64,000 nucleotides of DNA. Source: Anisus vortex (Eukaryota; Mollusca; Gastropoda; Planorbidae). Positions 11,767 through 22,600 of the stretch are shown piece by piece. Both the position numbers and the translations under genes were made by a program. The notes under the pieces were generated by a model. The model saw only the letters and a program-made list of their open reading frames with translations, ran no database searches and was not told where the DNA came from. Every line of letters starts with the position of its first letter. Positions within the stretch are counted from its first letter, which is position 1. The stretch is taken from the NCBI GenBank assembly GCA_949126835.1, contig OX421499.1:22754990-22818989 (forward strand). Direction: 5' to 3'.

Positions 11767-11885
11767 GCCTAGTCTTGCAATTCGAAAAGGGTTTTAAATA
11801 ATGTTAAGTTGTGGGTTTTTTCCAACTAGTTCAGACAAACCTTTCAATGTCCAAAATGTTTACCTGGAAATATAAATGATTTAAT
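11767..11885 (-). pseudogene. Decayed LINE 3' end
   Basis: The + strand text gtcttgcaattcgaaaaggg and the following ttttaaataatgttaagttg parallel the LINE 3' ends at 10,710 and 36,040. This is a diverged minus-strand copy with no usable frame. Confidence 0.45.
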
Positions 11886-13275
11886 TCCAGTGAAATCTAG
11901 TAGCACATATTATTGTAGGATGATCCTCAGGTTGTTGGAACAGCTGCGTTGCAATTTATTATTGATTTCAGTTTTTCTAGACCAAAAAATAATAATATCT
12001 CCTTCACCCAACATGCATTCTATTTCAGTATGTTGGCATAGGATCCTCCTAAATATCGGTTACGTATAAAACTCTCGAGTGTGTTTATTATTCAGAGTGT
12101 AAACATTTTGTAGAAGAACTAACCAATTGATTGGCAAAGGTGCGTATTCATGGAATTCGTTCTCAAGGGCTCTAGGAGCTGGTGAACTCTGAAGGATTCT
12201 CAGCATTGACTGAAATTGCGATAGATTGGTGACGGTTGACCAAGAAATGGATAGAGAAGACATTATAAGTCGCTGATTAAACCTCAAATCTCTGCTGTGG
12301 ACATAATAGCCATGTTTTCAACGGAGCTTGGTGGTCTAGTGGCAATGTGCTTGGATTGCCATACCCTGCATGCAGGGCTAGCTAAGCTACAAAGCTTTTT
12401 TTATAAGTATAATTGTTATACATCTTGACAGGGAAAACATAAATAATATAGAAACATGTTTATTATAATATACAATATACATGTATTACTATGAGCCTTT
12501 TTATATTTCTTAACACGAATTCCCGTTCAACTGCACGAGTTTCCGGTCCCTGGAACAGACATTTGACGTAGTTCATCCATAACTAAACCAGTGTCTTAAT
12601 AGGATTGTTTTATGTTGCTTATGTTTGAAATTCAATCAAAAGTAATAAACAAGGAAAACAAACACAATACTCCACAAAAAAAAAACTTTTTTTCCCCATT
12701 AATAACGTTTATTCTCTTCTTCTTTTTGTCATAAACTGTTTTTGTTGTATTGAATGTTATGTTTTTTTCAAATCCTTTTTGTTGCTTTTGTGGTCGTGGC
12801 TTTCTTCTTGTTCTGGAACTCACCAGCCCTCCATAATATTGTGTCACTGTATTGAATCGTATTTTATAAAAACTGCATCTGGGGCTGTGAACCATGACAC
12901 GCGAGTATCGGTAGTATAATTATATAAACTGTCGAGTCATCATTGTGGACTGATTATCGATCTTCAACTTACATTATACCGTATAGAGTATAGAGAAATA
13001 ATGAAGACTTGAACAGACCGCTGTTCTCTACAGTCTACAGCTGTGACTTGCTCTTAAACTGCCTTATGTTGCCGCACAATTAGAGGACTCGACGGCTGAC
13101 TCGGCTGATAAGCCTTTACTTGATATAGCTGATATACTAATAAATAGAACACTTAATTTAATCATGTTGATTTGATTGTTGCGGAGATGAGTCGGGGACA
13201 AATAATGGGAGGGGGGGTTGAAATGGCGTGGCTGGGTTAATAAGTATCACAATAGTTGTTTATATAACACAGTGA
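11886..13275. other. No gene recognised
   Basis: Two short minus-strand frames (12,060-12,287 and 12,632-12,895) show no domain. Near 12,325 the text gcttggtggtctagtggcaa looks like a tRNA-type box A with no credible box B. Confidence 0.4.
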
Positions 13276-13560
13276 GCAGAAATAGATAAACAGGCGAATA
13301 GACGGATAGATGAGCAGACCGATAAATTGGAAGACATTTAGTTCGATCGACAGAAGTATAGAAATATATACAAGACGATGATAGATGGCAGATAGACATA
13401 TAGATAGTCAAATAGGTAGATCGATAGATTATAGATATAAGTTCTTAGATAGATAGATGGATAAAAGATAGATAGATAGATGATATATTGATATATAGAT
13501 AGATAGATAGAAGATGGATTACTAAATATATAGATATATTGATTGGTAAATATAGATAGA
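13276..13560. repeat. (GATA)n-rich tract
   Basis: A degenerate GATA/GATG repeat with several pure runs (for example agatagatagatgat). It is a simple repeat and non-coding. Confidence 0.85.
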
Positions 13561-16010
13561 TGGAGCGCCTTGTGTTAAAATATTGCAAAACAAGTAATTA
13601 TTGTTACTTTAATGTTATCTTACAATGTCGCCAAACAATAACCATTACTGACACTATAAACCAAGTCAACAAAACGATCATAATGGAGCATTCACTAACA
13701 ATGTCCTCTGTAATGATGTTGTTTTACCACCTTAACCATTCAATAAGGATTAGCACTAAGTAAGTAAACTATCTTCTTGTCCAGGTATCGGTTACATAAA
13801 TTGTACCTTGTCACAACCATGTACACCCGATATTGCTGACAGTGGGATAATTTTCTCCTTTTTACACTCGAACAAAGAGAGAAAAAAAAACAGCAATCGA
13901 AGATACAGCGACTGCCTTGACTTTGTCAATACCTTGACATTTCCAATGACTTAGAAATAGACTAGATCTTTCTTGACATATTTTGTTGTATGCGTGTGTA
14001 TGTTTGATCTTTGTGTGTTTTGAGTTCACCGTGTCATTGATTTCTTGGCTATTGTTTTTACCTCCCCATTCTTCTATCACCAAGGGCGATAACCGTGCTT
14101 ATAAACGCAAGTTTGTTAAAGTGTTGGTTTTTCCTGTGTGTGTACTTGTGTCTGTGTGCGAAACTAGAGAAGAGCGAACGGCCATATTGTACACACACAC
14201 ATTCTTTGAGCGCTAGTTTGTTTGCTTTTAAATCTAACTTAGTAAGTTCTAAATGCATCATTTAATTATATGGACTCTTCCTCTAAGTCCTGTCAGTCTC
14301 TATATCTCGACTTAGAATTTTCGCTAATCAACAACTTCGGTTTACTTCGGTTCATATGTACTGAAAGAAAGCAGACGACAGAATCAATAAGTAGATCGAT
14401 TTAAAAATTAATGGAGTAGGCGGTATCAATATTCAGTTACTTGAGGGTTGGGATTGATGGCATGCGTTCACAAAGGTTGATTGTTCTTATTTTTTCTTTC
14501 CAGGTCTACATAAATCTTAGCGTGTTCATAGCTCTTTTTTTTAAAATTTATTTTGTTAACACTCAGTGTTAACTTCAACTTGTTATCGAAAACATTTGCG
14601 CCCACAATTCAACAGCAAGGTTTACGTTAAAATAAAAACTATCAAGGTTGAGTTTCATTGTGGAGACGACTTCCGTCAAATACTTTCTTTGATCATACAT
14701 AAATACACGGCACTCTAGATTGTTACATAATATATCAATACTTATACCAATAATTTAGATAACAATACTTATACCAATTTAGATAATGACTTCTATCTTT
14801 ATTTTTCAACCCACTTCTATCTCTTGCAATAAAAATGACTCGATAACTACAACCTTTCTTGTCAGAAACGCACCAAAAAAAAAAAAAACAACAACACGGC
14901 TATGTTCAGGAACATAGAACGTGTCAGAATGACACACACAGACAGCGCATATGTACCGTACGCCAGGCATTGGAACAACCAGTAAAGATTACCTATGTGT
15001 AATGTCTCCTGAAAACGCAGGGCGTGCTCTCCGAACCCGAACCTTAATTCAAACAGCTCACATCGTGTTCTGCCCACAGAAGGCAAATTTTAACACATGG
15101 AAGTGAGATTTAAAAACCTCAACGCAATTCATCCTAGATATAGACTAGAACTCGATGTTTAAATCCTTCTATTGAGTTACGAAGAAGAAGAGTTTCCCGC
15201 ATAATGGACTCCCTGCCCCCCTTTCCAACCCACACACAATGTGGCTCTATTTACTAGAACTAGAAGTAGTAGAAAATGCATTGATATAATATAGATCTAC
15301 AATAAATATTAGTTTAAAAAAAAGGAAAAGTCTTTCGTGAAGCGTTTGGAATAATACCAATTTCTGTTTAATCCGGGATCCACCGTCAACTATCTCCTGA
15401 CCCTTATCGTCATTGTATAATGCAATATAACCAGTGGAGCGTGACGGGTACTTTTTTTAATCGAAGAGTTTTGTGTATCAAGGACGACAGTTTAATCTAT
15501 TCAAAGCTATGCTGATTTATATTTCAGCGTCGGGTGAATGGTGTTTGCGTCTCTAAAGTAATACACGTGAAGTGTGGACATGTGGTTATGATTTCCTATG
15601 TGTGTGTTTGCATTTTCGATATATAATGAATGGGCCGTTTTTTTTTTCTTAACTTGCACTTGCAAAAAAAAAAAGTGAACCATTATAAAACAGTTACATT
15701 ACCTGTATTAGTAAAAATAAAAAATCTAATAAACTAGTTAAATCATAATTTATTATTTTGGCTATTTGTTATTTATTTTTTATTGTATATAGGCCTATAC
15801 CTTTATTTTAAAATACGTTTAATTCTCAAGTATTTCGTAACTAATATTGATATGAATTTATACAATTTGAATGAGAAGTCAATGCCAAATTTTCATCGTT
15901 ATCCCAGAAAAGTCTTGCCTCGAAAAAAAATGTTTTAGGTGAGTGCTATAGCCTACGTTTGGTCTGATGTTCCAAAACATATAATTTGATGTAACAACAA
16001 TGTCAATGCA
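13561..16010. other. No gene recognised
   Basis: AT-rich sequence with only short frames lacking domains on both strands. Confidence 0.45.
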
Positions 16011-16015
16011 TGTAG
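16011..16015. other. Target-site duplication, left
   Basis: TGTAG directly abuts the 5' LTR. The identical pentamer at 24,399-24,403 abuts the 3' LTR. Confidence 0.95.
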
Positions 16016-17415
16016 TGTCACAATTCTGGATTTAATCGTGACTATTAGCACTTAGATAGATAGCAGTGTATAACTAGAACCTTAGATTAGCTTAAGTTTA
16101 GCTAGAATAGAGAGAAGGTTAGTCTGACGTCACTATCTTCTCCCTCCCTTACGCAATTACATCTCCCCATCACTCTTTCTCACCTGTTTCTCTACCCTTC
16201 ACTATACTCTTGTACTACGCCCAAATTCAGAGTCTACTGACTAATACGATCAACTTGGTACTACATCTTGGTTGAATGGGTACGAATGTGTTAGTTAGAA
16301 TGTATATATTTTATCCTATGCTATATTAATGTATTCATATCATGTCTTAATGTATTTATATCTTGTACTATTTTAACGCATGTGTAGACAGTCATTACTC
16401 GATCCCTCACTCACCCCCTCCTCTTCGCGCCCCCGCCACCCCCCCCCCTTTATATCCCCTCAGCTTAGCGGCACGTTATGCAATTGCTTTGAGACGATCG
16501 TTCCCTGAGCGAGTCATTACTCGATCCCTCACTCACCCCCTCCTCTTCGCGTCCCCGCCACCCCCACCCCCTTTTATATCCCCTCAGCTTAGCGGCACGT
16601 TATGCAATTGCTTTGAGACGGTCGTTCCCTGAGCGTTGACCAGAGAACCCAGTTCGCACACATATAACTAATTCTCGTCCGAAACCCCCCCCCCCCAGCC
16701 ACTTGAGTTAACTACTTAAAATTCTACCAAAGGGAGATAAATTCCCCCACTCAGCATGACGTCTGTATCAATTGTCTTTCATCTAGACCTCTCTCCCCCC
16801 CCTTTCCGCCCTCGTAACCCCGAACCCCAATCCATTTTTGGCTACAATAAGCTTTTCTTATGCAAATGTATATTCAATCTAGCCAATGAGAATAGGATGT
16901 AATTAAATGTAAGCCAACCAAATTAACCTTGGGTCAGGTGACTAATGTTCACGAAAAAGCCCGCCCAACTAAACTAAAGCAGATCTCCCCCAGCTCCCGA
17001 GCTAGACACATCGTTTTTGGTCTAGCTCCCGAATTGTTACTTGGACTTGCAGATACTTAGCCAGTAATCGTAATTTCCTCCTTATAGTTACGTAGCCTAA
17101 ACTTGGATTCCGCAACAACACAGTATATTGAGTGATAGACGTTCCTGTGCATATATCTCAAGCATTATATCTCCCCTGCATGTTAGTATGTGTATTTCAT
17201 CATTGGATATTGAAGTTGAATCATAAATAAACACCTGAAACGTAACCAGAGACTTGCTTGCCTAACTTAGAACTGTCTGTTTGTGTGTGTTTAATAACAT
17301 CTAAACGAGCCAGTAGAGAACAAATAAATATTCCAGGTCAACTACAGCATCGGCACCTCATACCTCTTAGACAACCAGCCATTATTACCCCCCTCTCAAT
17401 TGCCACATCGTGACA
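16016..17415 (+). repeat. 5' LTR (1400 bp)
   Basis: Starts TGTCACAATTC and ends CGTGACA, so the outer five bases (TGTCA/TGACA) are perfect inverted repeats. It contains a duplicated module of about 122 bp with TATA-like sequence and a candidate poly(A) signal AATAAA at 17,226-17,231. Against the 3' LTR it differs at scattered single bases and in C-run lengths. Confidence 0.95.
16391..16635 (+). promoter_or_regulatory. Duplicated TATA-containing module in 5' LTR
   Basis: Two direct copies, 16,391-16,512 and 16,513-16,635. Each begins gtcattactcgatccctcac, carries a C-rich tract followed by TTTATATCCCC (about 16,449 and 16,573), and ends cgttccctgagcg. The TATA-like motif makes this the likely core promoter region. 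The same duplication sits in the 3' LTR, so it predates insertion. Promoter function is inferred. Confidence 0.6.
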
Positions 17416-17418
17416 AAG

Positions 17419-17436
17419 TGGGACCTCGTGTCCGGG
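17419..17436 (+). promoter_or_regulatory. Candidate primer-binding site
   Basis: Three bases (aag) after the LTR comes TGGGACCTCGTGTCCGGG. It begins TGG, the complement of a tRNA 3' CCA. It resembles the tRNA-Pro class of primer sites but appears to have two extra bases and mismatches. I cannot assign the primer tRNA. Confidence 0.6.
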
Positions 17437-18369
17437 ATTATCTGAACTTCAAGCCGTTCAGCGCACTGTCAACAGCAACAACCCGAGGACTACGCCGATT
17501 CTGAAACCGACCCTGGATGGGGGCTCATCTCTCTACAACACAAAGACTCTAAGCCAGCAACCAGACCCGTCATCCCAACGCCAGCAACCAGATCCATCAA
17601 CCCATCAAACCAAGCCTACGCCACCCCAGCCTACGCTTACGCCACCCCAGCCTACGCCTACGACACCCCAGCCTACGCTTACGCCATCCCAGCCTACGCC
17701 TACGTCACCCCAGCCTACGCACCCTAGATACGCCAACCTAAGCCACCCCAGATTCGCCACTCCGAGCAATCTACGCCACCCCAGCCAACTCACCCCATTA
17801 AGCCAGGCTCGCCACACTACGCCAGCCTACGTCACCCCAGACACACCAGCAACCAAATTTGCCACCCCATTACGCCAGATTTGCCGCCCCAACCGCCAGG
17901 TCGCCACCCTCTGGCCCCGCATCAACGTACCGGCACCCGAGACGTCAGCAGAGAGACCCACCGCCGCCGCATCAGCCTGCCCGACAACTAGAGACCGCCG
18001 AGAACCCGACAACTGCCCTGTCAACCTCCCCGTAGGAACCCGCCGTAGTTCCCGGTATCCAAACCCGGAAAAATAGACACTAACATTAAACGCTAATCCA
18101 GTCCCGGCACGGGGAAAGAGAATTCCTAACCAGCCCGAAGTTATCTGCACCAACAGCGCCGAGCGCCATATAAACGATAACTTTATGATTGGATATACGT
18201 GTGTTAGTGTATGTGTGTAAAATTCTGGAATTGCTGTCTGGTGAGTACCATTTTGAGTTGTATTACGTTAGCTAAACTCTGAACCCCAACACCCCTCCTA
18301 TATTTCCCTTCCTATCTCGCTATATCTCTGTCCGCCTCTAGTATCTTAATCTCGCCTCACTCTGTTACT
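17437..18369 (+). other. Long gag leader
   Basis: About 930 bp of untranslated leader between the primer site and the gag ATG. It includes the tandem repeat at 17,602-17,720. Any frame through it is short, and no start is convincing. Confidence 0.6.
17602..17720 (+). repeat. Short tandem repeat in retrotransposon leader
   Basis: Degenerate units of about 11 and 22 bp based on ccagcctacgc and cccagcctacgcctacg. They encode Pro/Ala/Tyr or Pro/Thr/Gln repeats depending on frame, but no frame links to gag. Confidence 0.75.
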
Positions 18370-19620
18370 ATGGCGGAAGGTGTACTATTGCGTAAGCAGT
18401 TGAGAGAAGAGGCTATAGCTATAGGCTACATTGACTCAGACATCACTAAATACGTAGTAGAGCAGGTAGCGGCCCATGAGGCCAAGACAGAGAGACTTAG
18501 ATTAGAACAGGTAGCTAGAGAGGAGAGAACAAAGCAATTAGAAAGAGAAGATAGACTTAGATTAGAACAGGTGGCTAGAGAGGAGAGAGCAGAACAATTA
18601 GAAAGAGAAGATAGGCTTAGAGTAGAACAATTAGCTAGAGAGGAGAGAGAGAAACATAGGTTAGACGAGGAAGCACGCAGGGCACACGAATTCAGATTAG
18701 CTGAATTAGCAGCAAGTGTTAGGGCCCCCGATAACAACGACAACCCGAACTCCCCCTCATCATTTAGTTCAGCCACTCCCAACCATCCCCTCCCCAGACA
18801 TGCTTCTCTATGGACCGACGTCCACGACCCCCGTTTAGAACAGTTTGACATTTACCTCCGGCGGTTTAGCGACTGCATGGAGTTGAATGAGGTCCCCCCA
18901 GAATTGCATTGTAGGATCCTCGTCTCCACTCTGAGAGGAGAGGACTACGAGGCTTACTGTAAACTGTCCTCAGAAGACAGGGAGTCATGCGCTGCACTGA
19001 AAAACGCGCTCTTAAACCGGCACCAGTTGCACGCGTCCCACTACCAGAAAAAGTTTCGGTCGTCCACGCTACGACCAGGGGAGAATTACACCCGATTCGC
19101 GGAACGAATACAATCCTACCTTCTTAAGTGGGTTGAGTTGGGAAAAATCGAGCAGTCATTCGACGGTATGGTCACCCTCCTAATGACTGAGCAGGTAGAG
19201 TCACAAATGACACCTAAACTCAAGGCCTTCCTGATACAACACGGGATCGAAGGGTTACCCTCCTCCCTACAAAGCGCAGATAGATTTCTGCAAGCCAACA
19301 AGGTAGAATCGTCCCACCCCCGGGAGAAATCTCTCTCACATCCCGCTTCCCGACAGGAAAATGGGAGGTCGACACGGCCACCGGGCCATCTATCCCGCCC
19401 GGGTCACCCACAGTCACCATGGAATAACTGGGACAACCACCGCACCAACCCTCCCCCACTAATCAGTCAAACCAGCTTCCCGTCGTCCCGACCGGGTCCA
19501 CCCCAACCCAGACCCCCCCCCCCCCCCGCCCCCTCAAGACTCCCGACGTGCGGGCCAACCATACCAACCGACCAGGGCACAAACCGGCACCGGGCAAACC
19601 CAATCGACTCGACAAGGTAA
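18370..19620 (+). CDS. Retrotransposon Gag with SCAN-like capsid
   Basis: 416 aa from an ATG. Residues 30-115 are a highly charged Glu/Arg coiled coil made of about three 20-residue repeats (LRLEQVAREER core). Residues 118-145 are a Pro/Ser/Asn linker. Residues 150-312 form the capsid-like region; the stretch 225-312 follows the SCAN pattern: FR...RPGENYTRFAERI, a Trp at 254, Glu-Gln at 274-275, and a final Ala-Asp-Arg-Phe helix. The remaining 100 residues are Pro-rich. I see no CCHC zinc knuckle. SCAN domains are thought to derive from Gmr1-like Gag, which fits the integrase-first pol. The protein should form the particle that packages element RNA. The frame ends at TAA (19,618-19,620), overlapping the pol open frame by about 155 bp. 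Confidence 0.88.
   Translation: MAEGVLLRKQLREEAIAIGYIDSDITKYVVEQVAAHEAKTERLRLEQVAREERTKQLEREDRLRLEQVAREERAEQLEREDRLRVEQLAREEREKHRLDEEARRAHEFRLAELAASVRAPDNNDNPNSPSSFSSATPNHPLPRHASLWTDVHDPRLEQFDIYLRRFSDCMELNEVPPELHCRILVSTLRGEDYEAYCKLSSEDRESCAALKNALLNRHQLHASHYQKKFRSSTLRPGENYTRFAERIQSYLLKWVELGKIEQSFDGMVTLLMTEQVESQMTPKLKAFLIQHGIEGLPSSLQSADRFLQANKVESSHPREKSLSHPASRQENGRSTRPPGHLSRPGHPQSPWNNWDNHRTNPPPLISQTSFPSSRPGPPQPRPPPPPAPSRLPTCGPTIPTDQGTNRHRANPIDSTR
18484..18665 (+). repeat. 60-bp tandem repeat inside gag
   Basis: Three in-frame units encode the coiled coil. Each carries gaacaggtagctagagagga or a close variant. The 60-bp length preserves the frame and adds 20 residues per unit. Confidence 0.85.
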
Positions 19621-22600
19621 CTCCACTGGGCAACAGCCTAATGCACATACCGGCCCTAATCACTCCCAGCACCCCCCCCCCCGAGGAGTATACACCATCA
19701 CCCTTTGCCCTGCGGACACCCCCCGGACACAAGACCCAGAAACCGACACCCCCCCCCCCCCGCTTACACCCTCCGACAAACCGGAAACCAAGACAGAAAG
19801 AAATATAGAGATCAACTCTAAAAGAGCCAGGGCCCTTCTCGACTCAGGATGCCAGATCGATGGGTTCGCTAAGACCTCCTTCGTGAGTCCCTCCGATTAC
19901 ACCGGCGAGTCAATCCAATATAGAGTGGTAACGGGAGAAGTTGAGTCCCTCCCAACCGCCAAGGTTCACATCAAGTCACAACCATACACTGGCACGGCTA
20001 CCTTAGCAGTCCGAGCCAAATTACCCTATGACGTCATCCTGGGGGAACGATACGTCAACCTTGCCGATGTCCCCCTCCCTCCCCTAGCCTCAGTGGCCAC
20101 ACGCGCGCACCCTGACCCCGTTCCCCACCCTCTCGAGGAATCCCCCACGGCCCACGAATTCCTGCGGGCCCAACAGGAAGACTCGACCCTGGCCCCACTG
20201 TTCGCTAAGGTCGGTCAAAACCCAGACCCCCCGAAACCCCACTCGTTTATTCAAAAAGGGAAACGACTGTTCCGACGGTCCAGCCTCCCTGACGGATCGG
20301 TCAGAGACCAGCTCATCATTCCCGGTCCCTACCGTAGACAAGTAATGGAGGCGGCCCACGACTCAACCCTGGGTGGTCACCAAGGGCAAGGGTCCACAAT
20401 CAACAAAATCACCCATTATTTCCACTGGCCCGGCATGCACAATGAGATCAAACGATTTGTAGCGTCATGCCACCAATGCCAGCTCATGTCCAAGGCCCAC
20501 CACACTAAACCAGTACCGTTAGGTAAACACCCGGTGACCGACACACCCTTTCAGCGGTTTTCAGTAGACCTCGTCGGGCCACTTTCCATAACACGTAAGA
20601 AGAACAGGTTCATACTCTGCGTGATATGTCAGGCCACCAATTGGCCGGAAGCGGTAGCGTTGCCGAAAGAGGACGCGAAACACGTGGCCGAGGCACTGTT
20701 TACCATTTTCACGAGAGTGGGGTTTCCCGAAGTCCTACTCTCCGATAACGGGCCCCAATTCACCGGTACACCGATGAGAGAAGCGCTGCACATAATGAAC
20801 ACCACCCACATCCGATCCTCCCCCTACCACCCTCAATGCAATGGGCTAGTCGAACGTTTTAACCAAACTTTAATCGGGCTGTTAAAGAAAACCGTCGATG
20901 GCCCTCTGGATGAGTGGGACACACTCCTCCCCACAGCCTTATTCGCATATCGGTCCACCCCCCATTCTACTCTAGGCTACACCCCCTATGAGATGCTGTT
21001 CGGTTCCCAACCCCGTGGGCCTCTAGAACTCCTCAAGCGCGCCTGGACTAATCCTTCCCCGCATCCCGAAGAACTCTCCGTCCACGCCTACATCAACAAC
21101 TTAAAGGCTAGGCTTAACACTGTCCACACTATCGCCTCAAAACACTTAGCCAAGGAGAGGGAGAAACAGGAGAAACTATACAATCGGCGGGCCAAAGAAC
21201 GCTCTCTGGCTCCGGGCGATAAGGCACTACTGCTCCTCCCCTCCTCTTACAACAAACTCCAGTTAGCATGGAGGGGCCCCTACCCAGTTACAAAAAAGCT
21301 CTCAGGCACTAACTACCTCATCAAAGTCGGAAACAAAGACAAACTGTTCCACATCAACCTGCTAAAACAATACCTCGAACGCCCACTCGACGATACGCCC
21401 CTTGTAGCAACCGCCATCGCGGAAGAAACAGAAGCCGATGACTCACTGACCGCGTTTCCCTTACATAAGGGAGAAACCATGGATGACGTAGGAATCTGTC
21501 CCCTCTTAACCCCTGAACAGATCAAAACAGTCAAAAACTTACTTTCCTCACACTCAGATGTGCTAACTGACACCCCAGGACGTACTAACTTAGAGACGTT
21601 CACCATGAAAGTCACGGACCCGCGACCCATTACGGTCAAGCCATATGCTATGCCCCACGCCAAACTGGACGTCATTGAGAAAGAAATCAATTATCTGTTA
21701 GCCCATAACATCATCGCGAGTTCAACCTCCCCATACAATGCGCCGATAGTATTAGTAAAGAAATCAGACGGATCTCACCGCATGTGCGTAGATTTCCGCC
21801 GGTTAAACGCAGTCACTGAATTTCAAGTCGAGCCCATGCCAGACCCTGATTTACTATTTTCAAAACTGAGCAACGCTCAATACTTTTCCAAGTTTGACCT
21901 TAGCAAGGGGTTCTTCCAAATAGAAGTGGAAGAGAAGTGCCGCCCTTACCTCGCCTTTACCACCGACCAAGGCCACTTCGAATTCCAAACCGTCCCCTTT
22001 GGCCTAAACAATTCCCCCTCCGTGTTCACTCGCATGATGCGAAAACTGATCCAGCCAATTGACCGACCTGGGATCACCCACTTCGTGGATGACATCTTGA
22101 TAGCCACGCCCACCTGGGCAGAACATGTGGAAACGATAACCGCTCTACTAGCTAGACTCCGCGAAACCGGCCTAACCGCCAGGCCGTCGAAATGCATGGT
22201 AGGTTTCAATAAACTGAAATTCTTAGGTCACATGATCGAAAAGAACAAAATAATGCCAGACGAAACCAAAGTAGAGCAAATTAAGTTAGCCCCTCAGCCC
22301 ACCACCAAATCAGGTATAAGGTCCCTCCTAGGATTAACAGGGTATTACCAAAAGTTCATACCGCAATACAATAGCATCGCGGCCCCTTTAACAGACTTGA
22401 CGCGGAAAAACCTCCCGGAAAAAGTCACCTGGTCAACAGAATGCCAGCTAGCGTTCGACCAGCTGAAGGCTGCTCTCACTAGTAAACCCATACTCCGTCT
22501 GCCTGACCCGACCCGCCCCTACGTATTGAAGTGCGACGCTAGTGGACGCGCCGTCGGCGCGGCCCTGCTACAACCCGACCCGGAGCACGATAATATGCTG

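Noticed and set aside
16363..16632. Pro/Ser-rich open frame in the LTR
   Set aside because: It arises from the duplicated C-rich module and appears in both LTRs; no coding signal.
18426..18851. Minus-strand Ser/Leu-rich frame opposite gag
   Set aside because: Shadow of the gag coiled-coil repeat on the other strand.
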